DNA of 64,000 nucleotides from Colletotrichum lupini. Its lineage: Eukaryota > Ascomycota > Sordariomycetes > Glomerellales > Glomerellaceae. The DNA lies in contig NC_064673.1 in assembly GCF_023278565.1 (NCBI RefSeq), positions 248,001-312,000 on the forward strand, read 5' to 3'. Below, piece by piece: positions 1 to 11,314 of the stretch (position 1 is the first letter of the stretch; each line of letters begins with the position of its first letter). The position numbers and the translations under genes are program-made. Under the pieces are notes generated by a model that made no database searches, had not been told where the DNA came from, and saw nothing but the letters and a program-made list of their open reading frames with translations.

Positions 1-2558
1 TTCAGAGATTCTAAGAGGAGAATGGTAACGACGACGAAGGCATAATCGAGCGGACAGTAGATGGAGAGGAGAAGGATTCGAGCATCAAAGGTGACTCGTG
101 GCCGCGAGCTGGTGCGGCTGGGCGGTGGTCGTGGGTATCGCGGGTTTTTCTGGTTGCTGGGTTTGGACGAGGGTATTTCGCATGTGCCGCGGCTAAGCTG
201 ACAATGACAAGAAGGTATGGCAGGGGTAGGGCGCTTCGATTCGGTTGACGAGGGTAAACGAGTGCTCGACGAATTGATGATTTGGCACGAAGCAGACGAG
301 GATCGTTTCGAGGGATGCGCGAGCAAGAAACCCTTTGGTCGGGACGGGCAGAGGTTGAGGTCGAGTATTAACAGAGTCGGTTCGGTCGACGGGGACAGGA
401 AAGAATAGCGACGAGACGGACGGTGAGGGGGGCCGGCGTAATTGACAAAAGGCGCGCAATGTGTAGGAGCAGAGCCTCGACAAGCTTGGAGCTTTTGCGC
501 CGAGACCTTTGGTCGTTGGTCTTTGGATGCGGTGACAGGTCGTCGAGGGGCGAGGTGTGAGGAAGAGCTGGAGGTCGCGAGGAACGAATTAGCTGGTTGT
601 GAAGGGGCGGACGCAGTGACCAGATCCCAACGACGCAGATCGAATTTCAGCTCCCTCCCAGGCGGATGGTGGAAAGTGACTGCTTGGGACCTCGACGAAG
701 TACTTGGGGTACTTGCGATGATGTAACTGGCTCCAAATTCGAGGGCTACAGGGCAGTTGACAGCACTTCAATCAGCCCAAGGCGGACAGTCTCTAGGGGA
801 CCCCGCGGGCCACAGCGGCCGTGGCTCACCCGCCGGCTCTGGGCACGGAAAGTGTCCGTTGGTCACCACAGCTGAGGAACCTCGGAATGTGTACATCTCG
901 CCCGGTACCTCTACCTGTCCCTCTTGAGGCGGCTGCTTCTTGTAACCTGAAGACTGGAAACCAACCACGGCGTACCCTTTATCCGCTGATACCACCCGTT
1001 AACAATCAAACCGGAAAATGATGTCAGCTGCCGGAACAGCTCAATTTCAGTTGGTAACTTCCTCTCTTCTTGAAATCACAATCTTGCTTCCGCTGAGTGG
1101 ATGGAGGGCTCTCCGGCCTTGTTGCTCTCCTCGCTTTGAACTCCACTCCCATGACGACAATCTGGGGGAAAATGGGGTAGCCAGCTTCCGTAAGTGAAAG
1201 GACTACGGTACAGGCTCGCAAGAACACATGACCACATTGAGAATATTGGTATCCGGGAACTCATGATATCTCATCTCGCACTCACAGTGATAGAACAGGT
1301 ATAGCCACATCCCATCGGCACAGTTCAGCCAGGATTTCGTGTTGCTGCAATTCTCACCAAGGTTGCCAAACACTGTTCAACACCGCCAATCCTGCCTGGG
1401 CAAACTATCTCAAGCGACTACCGCCAATCCCAAGACCCAGGTCCGGCAGTGCCTCCATTTTCTCCCCTCATCCATCTCGGCGGCGTCCGGGTCACATCAG
1501 CGCGAGTTTGCCGAGAAACCCTCCCTTCGGCACCCCGACCCTCCGGATCCTCCCTATCAACACCCAACTACCTGCCTTAGTCTTCGGAGATCACCCCGCC
1601 CTCCTCCAGCTTTCCCCGCATTGCATCACGGAACGTTCTATTTGCTGTGTTGACGTTTAGCAAGCAAATAACAAGCAGCTCGCTATCGCAAAGCAACCTG
1701 AGGTGTGTACTACCTAGGTACATGGGTGATCAAAATAGGCAGCTGGGTTTGGGTAGTAGCAATTCGGTTTTCTCAGATTGCTTTATACAATACTCCGTAT
1801 GCCTTTAGCCAATGGTTTGGTAACCCTTACCTAAAGTCACAGGGTATGTTGCCTACCTTCCGCTTCAATGTCTTTCTGTGGATGATTTCAACCAGTTGCG
1901 TTTCCACACCTTTTACAAACTTCAAAGCCCCCAACAGGCAGAGACGGCAGGCTATATCTATACAAACTGTTTCAATAACGCAGGAATTGCTTTAGCACCA
2001 ATGGTGGACTGCTTCACTAGGCGTTGCTCTAGAGGGAATTTTCCCTGACCAACGTATGTGTTTGGTTGCTACACGATCCAAAACAGATCAGGGTCATGGC
2101 TGGATTATCACCAAATCAAAACCCAGTCAACTCTGAGCTCAATTGTATCAGAGAGCTTCAAATTAAGCCATCGGGCCACATCTGGAGGCTGCTGTAAAAA
2201 ACCTACATGTCAATTTCTAACTACTAGGGGGTAATGCTTTCAAAAGACCGCCTCGCCAATAATTTCGCGCCGTTTCGCGTTCGTTTCCGTAACGTATGTC
2301 CCGCCGATATCGAGTCTGGATAGGTATGTCTGGTGACTCAGATGCTGCCAACATCGGACAGCCCGGGGTGTCGTGTGCTGAACTCGAAGAAGCCGGACCG
2401 GTCGCATCGAGACTAAATATCTCCCAGAAGGTGAGGACACTTTACAGATCCAGGATTCAGATGGTGTGTGAGAGAGAGAGGAGAACCGGGTGAGAAATCA
2501 GAAAAACTTTTGGCACAGCCGCGCACAGCCCGACAAGGGAAATTGCCAGGTATACTTA
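1..2558. other. Intergenic region, no supported gene
   Basis: I see no gene here. Open frames are short and lack recognisable domains, and I could not assemble splice-compatible exons. The first 200 bases may be the 5' flank of a gene leaving the left edge on the minus strand, but the minus-strand ATG near 183 opens only about 33 codons. A TACTCCGTA-type palindrome occurs at about 1791. Confidence 0.5.
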
Positions 2559-3894
2559 TCACTCCGCAGCAACGTCCAGGTCGTCATGGGCAGGGGGAGG
2601 GCTGTCCAGTGCTGTTGTCGAGTGTTAGCTTACGATGCAGCCCAACGCACACCTAGTCGCCGGTTTACGTACCCTTTCTATCGTCACCGTTGGTACCGTT
2701 CTCACGGGGTTCCCGGTCTTCGCGGTCTTCCTTGGCGTCTCGATCACTTCTGACCAGTCAGGATCACTAGTTCAAATTCGGCATTTCTGAGGGGCCCTTG
2801 GCCCAGGGGGGGTTCTTTGGGAGAGTTCTTGAAAGATCTAGGAGAGTCAACACACCGTCGGTCAGGGCTGCGGGAACGGTCGCGGGTGTCGCGTCTGTCG
2901 CCACGGTCATAGTCGCGGTCGCGGTCCCGGCGGTCGTCCTTTCTGGGAGAGTAGTCGCGGGTGCTGCGACGAGGAGAAGGCGAGCGGCCACGACGGGGAG
3001 AGGAGCGGCGAGGAGCGCGCTCACGGTCACGGCCAGAGTCGAAGCGCCATGAGGCGGAAGGAGGGGTGCGAGCCCACTGTAGCGTATCAGCAAACGTCCC
3101 TCAAAGCTGCGTCTCGTACCGCCTTACCTCAATCTTCAGGATGTCGTCGCGACCGATGCGCTTGTTGTGCATCTCATGATAAGCATCGTCAGCATCGCGA
3201 CGGTCCTCGTACTCGACAAAGGCAAACCTGGCATGGTGTCAGTCTTTATTCGGATCTGTGCGGATACGCGAGAGGAGAGTGAACCCACAGTCTGCTGGAT
3301 GCCGAGCGAGGAGCAGGGATGTCGCATCGGACAAGGTGTCCATAGCTATATTCGAGTCAGAACGTCAGCACGTAGATACATACATGAGATTGTCCGTTTG
3401 TTCCGATATAGACCAAACGTCGGCCGTCGTCGGCGCAGCAAAAGGAGGCTGTATTGTGTTCGGTGCGCCACGGAGCGTTGGCAGGCCACAGCGGCGCGGA
3501 CAACGGGCGGTGGGTTGGGAGGAGGCAGCCCAAGCGAACGAGGACAGGACGTATCGACGGGGAAACGGAGGGCGAGGACGAGGACGGAAACGTAGGACGG
3601 GCGAGGGAGGCATCTTTGGGTTGATGCATGAGGCTGGGAGCAGCGAATGCGAGAGCGGGAGGACGGGCGGAGGACGAATACGGAGGCGTGGGCGGGGAGC
3701 AGCGAGGGAAGGAGAGATGATCGGAAATCTCGGAAGGCTCTCGCGTGCCGGGAGGAAAACAGGACGGACGGAGGCATCGACGTGGGAGTTTCTGATATTC
3801 AGTTGACATACCGTTCGAATTCGTAGGCGAGGTCTCGGGCGCGAGTGCCGTGGCTGAAGCCAGTCACGTACAAGGTGGTGCCACCGCGCGACAT
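2559..3894 (-). CDS. SR-type splicing factor, one RRM plus RS tail (Srp1-like)
   Basis: Six exons (3894-3812, 3345-3289, 3227-3128, 3076-2856, 2749-2673, 2611-2559) keep one frame and give 196 residues. The N-terminal half is an RNA recognition motif: LYVTGF is RNP2 and LFAFVEYE is RNP1, followed by RDDILKIEW. The tail is rich in RS, SP, RD and RE, ending in an acidic stretch. The architecture is that of fungal Srp1-like SR proteins, nuclear RNA-binding factors in splicing and mRNA export. Exons 1 and 2 are separated by a 466-nt intron inside the RRM, while the other introns are 61-106 nt. The last two small exons were placed from GTGTGT...CTGAC...CAG and GTACGT...CTAAC...CAG signals. Reading straight through instead gives a stop at 2744 and a tail without RS character. 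Family and start are clear; the last exons are inferred. Confidence 0.85.
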
Positions 3895-6302
3895 GATGTT
3901 GGTGATGCTGACTTTTTGGCTGAAAGAAACTGAAAGAAATGTGAGGGTAGAGAAGAGAGAAGTGTGTGTCTCGCGATGGAGATTGAAACGAAGAACGGGG
4001 TTCTGATGGAGCAGAGCCTCGCGATGGAGGAGAAGGTGGAAGAAGATGCGCGTTGGTGGTTTGGTGATGAGAGTGGTCGGAGGAGGAGGAGGAGAGGAAG
4101 TGAGAGGTCGCTCGGATCGGCCCTGGCGCATCAAAAAGATTTTGGCGTACGGAGTACGGAGTGCCTGACGGAAACGAGCTTGGAGGTACGTACCGGTGGA
4201 GCAGGGCCACCTCAAAACGACGTGGAAGGACGTCAGTTGCTCTGTTGGCACCGCGCTCGGAGTTGGAAAAGCTTACGTAAAGTAGTCCGCATCAAGTGTT
4301 TGGCGGGTGTTTTGTACGGAACAGTCACCGCTGGGGCCTCCTGCCTCCCATTCATTGCTCCAGGTACCTTAGTCAGTGACAGTCTGTCGCTGTGTGGCTC
4401 CTTCCAGAAGGCCAGGGGAGGTCGAAACGCGATGCGCTGGCAGGTGCCTCCCGCCCACTGCGACACTGTTTCAGCAAGCACCCACAGCACCTCAGAAGCA
4501 ATGGAAGGTAAGGGACGAAGTACCTACCTTGCTTAAGCTAACCAGAAACAGAGAGGTCAGGTACACCCGGCCCCTTCGGGTGCGAGTGATGTCATTGCAC
4601 ACCAGGACAGGAAATCTATTTTGCAAACATTCCAAGGTGACCAAGGTGACCCAACACGCTCACCGAGAATTGCCGAAGCTCCTGCCTACCACCAAAGGTT
4701 TATAGCAGTTCGAGAATTGAACGTAACAAGACATCTACAGAGTACATCGATGTTTACCATCCTCTGGCCAAAAAAACTAGACAACGCACCGACGGGGCAA
4801 CTCGGCCTGTGCCCGGACGCGAGTATGTTTCTGTCTCTCCGCTTCCGGCCACACGATGCGACAGCTTCTCGTTAGAGAACTGCCAATGAGAAGACAGAGT
4901 ACATACCACTTTCTACTTTAGATCATGGACAACGTATATATGCCTTCTCCTCGGATGCGACATGCCCTTCAAGGAGACACTTCTCCCAGCTGCTCACTCA
5001 ATCTTTACTACTCAACTATTCCACCTGCACAAATACGTCAAAGGCCGAACAAGAAGACCGCGACTTCTTCTCCGGCATCTACCTAGCCAAACACGACAAT
5101 CGAGGCAACAACCAGAGACATTCGGGGTAGACCAGTGTCTTACCTTGGCATACAATCATCTACCAGTAGTCTCCCCTTTTCACGTGTTATGCGATACTGT
5201 ACGGAGTACGGGGATCCTATTCACCAAAACCCCCTTGATCGGGCTTATTATTCGTCAAACGAACAAATCATCAACTGGGGTCGCCTGTGCTCTGGATGGC
5301 GAGGACCACCATTTCATTCCGTCTTTTCCCACGCGCTGCATCTGTTATCTTATTTTTATACTTTACCTGACTTCATCGGAGTCCACATGCACCACCCACA
5401 TGATGTCGCCTCCTACTGTAGGTTCCCGGCTCCCCGTCCTGGGCGGGATAAGCGGGATTGATAGACTATAGCTCCCCAACGGAAACCTCGCAATCTTAGG
5501 GCTTGTTTCTTCCTCATCGTACCATCCGTGAGCCGCAAAGCTGTGGTGTCACGTCGGCAATGACTGCAAGGAAACTCACCGGGAACCTCGGCCGACCTTG
5601 AGCCTCCTGCCAACGCCTTTGTCCTACAATCTCAGATCATCTCTGTCTCTCTCGCATCCGTGTCAGCCATGGAGTAGTAGCTCGGCAGAGGCGTCTACGA
5701 TCCGCCACGACTGACATCTGAGTCCGGTAGGCCCGTAGAATCCATTACTTGGCGGGGAGCTGGTCTTATATCATTGCCCGCCAATTCGTCTCAGTTCTCT
5801 ACTCGTCTTCGTGTTTCATCCTTTCTCAGTTTACTACCATCTGTTGTGCTTGCTTGGCACCCATTTTCCATCAAACCGCTTTTGGGGAAACAGTTCGTAC
5901 TCTCGTACTCGCGCCGAGTCATTATCAAACCTCCTCTGTACCCGTATCGTCCAACACTCGGACTCGCATCCCAGTCGCGCGAGTCGACTGGCTTCCGGGT
6001 TCTTGGGTCCTCGGCTGTGTCGTTACATCGACTTTGGACCGTGACGCCGTCAACTCATATACACAATCATCTCTCATATTTTCATCTTGAAATTTCCAGC
6101 AAAGAATTGACGGTTGTCGCCAACTTTTGCCAATTCATTTGAGTTTGAGCTTCTGCTTGATACTCTCCAGACGACATCGCCTTGAAGCGCATCACCGCAC
6201 GGCGCTTATTTCGTCTCAAGTGAGCCAGATTCTTTGCATGATCTGGCAGTAGTATCCTCTGGGATACCGACCGTGCAAAGACACACACCAAAGAACGGCC
6301 AA
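3895..6302. other. Divergent promoter region between SR factor and sterol acyltransferase
   Basis: This 2.4-kb spacer separates two genes read away from each other. No coding exon is supported. It holds two TACGGAGTAC-type palindromes (about 4148 and 5200) and an AGGTACCT palindrome near 4361. Part is probably 5' UTR of both genes. Confidence 0.5.
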
Positions 6303-8747
6303 ATGACAACCTCATTGGCCGCGTCCCGGGAGCCCCGTTCACTCCGGGATGCATTACGGGCTACGGGCCGGGCAGCATCGGCGACGCCTTCCGAGAGCCC
6401 AAGCGAAGAGGATTACGATGACCCGAAGTTGTCAGCGAGGCCGCGCAAAGGACGAGCACCGGTTCGTCCCGGCGCATCACCTCTCAAGAACTCTTCCAAC
6501 CGTGAGAGGAAGCTCTCACTAGACGGATCGACGCTATCAGAAACCTCGAGCATCGACGATGAGCCCCTCCGCGATGGATCCGGTCGTCTCAAGACATACG
6601 TGTTGTCCCCGGATGACCGCGAGTTGCGGGATGTTCTCAAACGGGGTCTAGAGAGGGTAGGTCGCTCACACAAACCATGTAATGACCAACTAACACAATG
6701 ACAGGAAAAAGACCCAAGGAGACCACGCCGAGCCGGCAAGTTCAGCGACCTCGTCTTCACACGGCAATTTTCCACGTTTGACCGGCAAAACGTAAACACG
6801 GCCAACAGCCCCTTTCACGGCTTCTATACGCTCTTTTGGCTGGCCGTCGCGCTGTTCGTCACCAGGATTGCCGCTACAAACTGGCGGGCGACGGGGAACC
6901 CCTTGGGCACAAACGAGATTATGAAGACCATGTTCCGCCGCGACGTCGTCGTGCTCCTTGCCTCCGACGGCGTCCTGTGCGCCATCACGGGCGTCAGCTG
7001 GGTATTGCAGCGGTTGGTCTTTGCCGGCTACATTGACTGGGACAGGTCAGGCTGGATTATCCAGAACGTAAGTGAACACCATACCTTGAAAGCAGACAGG
7101 ATTCTCACAGTCCACCAGATCTGGCAGTCGGCCTTCATCGGCGGCGTCATAGGCCTCACGCTGATCCGCGACTGGCCCTGGACGCACACCGTCTTCTTCG
7201 TCCTGCACGGCATCGTCATGCTCATGAAGCAGCACTCGTACGCCTTCTACAACGGCTACCTCTCGTCCGCCTACAAGAAGCGCAAGTACCTCCTCTCCAA
7301 GCTCAAGAAGCTGGAGCACGTCGCGCCCACCGAGTTCCCCTCCTCCACCACCCCCTCGGCCTCGACCGTCTCCGTCTCCCACCTCGCCAACCCGCCCTCC
7401 GCGGCCGAGATGCACGGGCGAAGGCAGTCCATCGCCCAGGCGCAGGCGCAGGCGCAGGCTCAGTCCCAATCGCATGCAAAGGATGGCAGCGGCGGCGACG
7501 AGCAGCACCAGCTGACGGATCTGGACCGCATCGCCCGTGCCATCGAGTCCGGACAGCCCCTCGACGCAGACCAGGTCCGGGTCTTTGAGCGCATCATCCG
7601 GTGGGAGATTGACGGCATCACGGACGAGCTCCGGGGTCAGGCGACGAGCGTTGTCCGGGCGTACCCCAATAACCTCTCGCTCGCGAACCACTACGAGTAC
7701 ATTGTTCTCCCGACCGTAGTGTACGAGCTCGAGTACCCGCGTTCCGAGTCGATTGACTGGTACTACGTTGCCGAGAAGACGGCGGCCACGTTTGGCATCA
7801 TTCTCGTCATGATTATGGTGTCACAGGCTTTTATCTGTAAGTCCTCGTGTCTTTTTGAACACTTCGGTGTTCTCTCATCATGCTGTCGACTCCGTTACTA
7901 ACACGCCCGTCAGACCCCGTAGCCATGCAAACCATTGCCATGAAGGAGGCGGGCATGCCTCTGGCCGAGCGCTTCCGCTACTTCCCCTGGATGCTCAGTG
8001 ATCTCATCTTCCCCTTTATGATGGAGTACATGGTGAGTCAAGACCATGTCCCCCACAGAGACGAGAACTAACGACAAACGCAAGATGGCATGGTACCTCA
8101 TCTGGGAAACCGTCCTCAACACCCTCGCAGAACTCACCTACTTTGCCGACAGAAGCTTCTACGACGCGTGGTGGAACAGCGGTCCGTCTGCCCTCCCCCC
8201 TTTGCTCGAAACTCCTAAACTTACTGACGTGACAACAGTCTCATGGGATCAATTCGCCCGCGACTGGAACCGGTAAGCATCGCCGTCTACCCCATCCAAA
8301 AGATTACACAAAGACGAATGAATGCTAACGCAACCCAACAGCCCCGTCCACAACTTCCTCCTCCGACACGTCTACCACAGCTCAATCTCCTCCATGAAAG
8401 TGAATCGCCACACGGCGACCCTCATCACCTTCTTCCTCTCCGCCTGCGTCCACGAGCTCGTCATGTGGTGTCTGTTCAAGAAGCTGAGGGGCTACCTCCT
8501 GTTCCTGCAAATGTGTCAGCTGCCGGTACGTCGGCCCTCGATATGTTTTCCCTATTTTCCACATCGTTGCCAGTTACTTGATCATGTTTACATGTCTGGA
8601 AATGACATGGGTGCTGACTGCGTATAGCTTGTCCAACTAAGCCGGACGAGGTGGATGAGGGATCGCAAGGTGCTGGGGAACGTCATCTTTTGGTTTGGCA
8701 TCTTTACGGGGCCGAGTCTGCTGTGTAGCCTGTACCTTATACTGTGA
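6303..8747 (+). CDS. ARE2: Sterol O-acyltransferase (ARE1/ARE2-like, MBOAT family)
   Basis: Eight exons (6303-6656, 6705-7067, 7119-7836, 7914-8032, 8085-8181, 8239-8272, 8342-8525, 8628-8747) give 662 residues, in the usual range for fungal sterol acyltransferases. The enzyme esterifies ergosterol with acyl-CoA in the ER membrane, making steryl esters for lipid droplets. Visible are a polar N-terminal region, several membrane segments, the MKQHSYAFYNGYL block, SWDQFARDWNRPVH, and the MBOAT histidine in ACVHELVMW. The hallmark FYxDWWN reads FYDAWWN here, so the usual aspartate is alanine. A cytosolic loop carries repeated Ala-Gln pairs encoded by a GCGCAG hexamer repeat (about 7439-7460). The start is the first in-frame ATG; a longer frame upstream begins only at a TTG. 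Intron 2 (7068-7118) is 51 nt, a multiple of three, and stop-free. Confidence 0.92.
7438..7460 (+). repeat. GCGCAG coding microsatellite (Ala-Gln repeat)
   Basis: A short hexamer repeat inside the sterol acyltransferase gene encodes alternating Ala and Gln in the hydrophilic loop. Copy-number change would alter loop length by two residues without shifting the frame. Confidence 0.8.
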
Positions 8748-9115
8748 TGTTACGTGTAAACAAGTTGCCGCGAGGCTGGTGATCTGTACAATGACAAAAC
8801 ACTACTTTGGAGTCCAAATAGGAGTGCGTCTGAAACGATTGCACGAATACACGGATGGTCACTGTTTGATGATCAAGGAAGCCAAACCTTACCGCGTGTA
8901 CGTCTTAAGAATACATGCACAAGACATGAGAAGTCACATTTGGCCCAATTCTACAAAAGTCTGTGGTATTCGTAATGGATTCATTCAACTAAAAACAAAC
9001 AATCAAAGCCTCGCCGCAGTTTTGGCCTTTTTCTATCCTCATAGACAAGAAACATCGAGCGTGGGAGAAAGAGAGAGAAGGAGAGAACAAGTTTCGTTCG
9101 TCAAGACGCATCGTT
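8748..9115. other. Convergent 3' spacer
   Basis: This 368-nt spacer lies between the 3' ends of the sterol acyltransferase and fimbrin genes. It is expected to be mostly the two 3' UTRs. Nothing else is seen. Confidence 0.6.
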
Positions 9116-11314
9116 TCACAGTCCCTGCTTCTCTGCCGTGGCCATGAGAGAACCGATAAAGGTGGTCACCAGGCGACTGCGAATCTGGCAAATATCCTCG
9201 GGCACCAGCCAAATGGTGGCGCCCATCTTTCTCGCAATGGAAATGCTGAGCTTGGCGTTGAGGTAGGCGTCGTCGTCCGTGTGGCCGGGGGTGACGAGGT
9301 CGTAGTCGACGTAGCTGCTCTTCATACCGCTGAGCACGTCCAGCAAAAACACACCGGTGCCGATGGAGGGATCCTTGAAGGATCGGATGGCAGATGACTT
9401 GCCGCCCTTGCGAGACATGTCATTGGCCCATTTGACCATCTCCGAGTCCGTGATCTCCTTCTTGCCAAGACGCTGCGCCAGTGTTGACAGAGTGACGGTA
9501 ATGTCTCTGCGCATTAATTGCCACACCAAGCCAAGAGTCAAGGTCCGTTGACCGTCGGTGATGTCTGCACCCTGTACGCCCACAAGCGAGAAACGGTTCT
9601 GCTTGCCGAGCTCGATCGCGTAGTTTGTGTTCTCAACCGCCTTGAACCGCAACATCTCTCCGCCGTGCGCCGGTGGCTTGTTCACATGACGCCAGTTGAC
9701 GGATCCCTTGATAACCTTGTCGTACGCCTGCAGAAGCACCGTGCCGTCGCGCAAATCGTCAAAGAAGGATTGCACAGCAGGCTGCACATCCAAACTGTTG
9801 AGCCACAGAGTAAATACGCGGGCTTCTCTCTCTCCTTCGGCATCAAAGTCTTCAACCTCGAGCTTCTCCTCCTCGGTGATGGGGTCGAGCGCGGGGTGGG
9901 TGTTGAACAGGTTGGCAACGAAAGCCAAGTTCAGCTTGGGGTTACCAGCGACCAGAGATGACGGGGTAAGGAACTTGCGGCAGCCCATGTTGTCGGCGGT
10001 TTGCAGAATTTCCTCGGCGCGCTGATGAAGGTCTCGTGTTTGAAGAGGGGCTCTCGTCGCGCCATATTCGGAGCCGATCTGTGCCAAGAGTACAGTGTAG
10101 TTCTCGCCGTCCTTAATATCACTAGAGAAGTTGTTCACCCTGCGCAAGTTAGCATGCTTCTAGCATTGATTTCATGGCTCAGTGTTTACCGTCTGTTCCA
10201 GCCAGCGGCCTTGAGGTGGTAGTTGAACCATCTGAGAAGAATCTGTTCGGGGGGAAGTCTCAGGAACTGCTCGAGGGTCTCGTCGTCCTCCAACAAGCGG
10301 TAGAGTTCGGGGTGCAGCTTAATGTCAATCTTGCTCAAAAGACCACGGCGGATGATTTGCCAAATCAGACCGAGAATCAAGTGCTCTCTGCCCTCAATGA
10401 TATCACCACTGCCAATGTTGACAACGGACAGACCGATACCCTTGGACGACTCAATGACGATGTTGTTGTTCTCCGTCATCTGGAAAGCGTTGAGCTGCTT
10501 CTTGTTCTTGGGTCGGTTCAGAACACGCTCGTCAATGGTGTCGGCGACACTGTCGTTGATGAGCTTGGCCAAGACCAAACCATCCTTGCACTCGTCAAAC
10601 ATTTCAAAGGTGTCAGTAGGGAAGGGAAGACGGCTTCCAATATCTGCGTCACCGGCCAAGACGGCGTTGATGTGACGGGTGAACTCGGTGCGCTCATCTT
10701 CGTTGATGGTATGGGTGACGTTGGCATTGGAGCCCTGGACGTGAATCTTGCCGATGCTCGACTTTGAAGAGTGACCCATGCCTCCGGTTGCTTGCGCGAC
10801 AATGGATGCGCCGGTACCACCACCGGGACCGGTCGACATGCGTTTCTGAGCAGGAGAGGACTCGCGGAGCTTCGCAATGAGCTGTAGGTGTGTTGTTAGC
10901 ATTACTTGGAGGGCGATGGATAGCAGGAATTCATTCAAACATACGGCAACATAGTCCTCGAGCTCGACTCTGCGGGAGGAGTCAAGGTCGACCTCCTTCA
11001 GAGCCTGTCGTACGACATCGTAGGGCTGGCGCTCGCTCTGCTGGGTGGCCTTGATGGCAGTGGCCTCGTCAACGTAGCCCTTTTCGTCAATGTCGAGCTT
11101 GCGGAATGCGTCGCTGAGACCAAAGATTTCGTTTTGCGGGAATTGAGGATACTTCCTGTGGGTGAATGCTTGGTTAGTGACGGCAGACGAGACGTAGAGG
11201 TTAGAGCAAAGCAGAGCCCCTGAGCAATGCTGGCGGGAGTGAATCACTCGCAGCGGTGCGGGGCAGGGAATGCGATTGAGTGTGTGCGCACCTCTGAAGC
11301 TTGAGAACGTTCAT
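9116..11314 (-). CDS. SAC6: Fimbrin/plastin, actin-bundling protein
   Basis: Four exons (11314-11292, 11155-10945, 10881-10190, 10139-9116) give 649 residues, matching fungal fimbrins. Fimbrin bundles actin filaments in endocytic patches and cables. The N-terminus has an EF-hand-like pair (about residues 18-80), followed by four calponin-homology domains in two actin-binding modules. CH-type signatures include INDSVADTIDERVLN, LILGLIWQIIRRGL, LLRWFNYHLKAAGW and LTLGLVWQLMRRDI. Exon 1 is only 23 nt and encodes the first seven residues; its ATG is the only in-frame start giving this N-terminus. The 63-nt second intron (10944-10882) is a multiple of three and stop-free. The EF-hand loops look degenerate: the first has Thr at position 12, the second lacks Gly at position 6, so calcium binding is doubtful. 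Confidence 0.95.

Noticed and set aside
3365..4210. Minus-strand open frame of 281 codons overlapping the SR gene
   Set aside because: It runs through the long intron and in another frame of exon 1. It is Pro/Ser/Arg-rich without a domain, and the spliced RRM model explains the region better.
6234..6302. Longer N-terminus for the sterol acyltransferase
   Set aside because: The extension starts with TTG, not ATG. The first in-frame ATG at 6303 is preferred.
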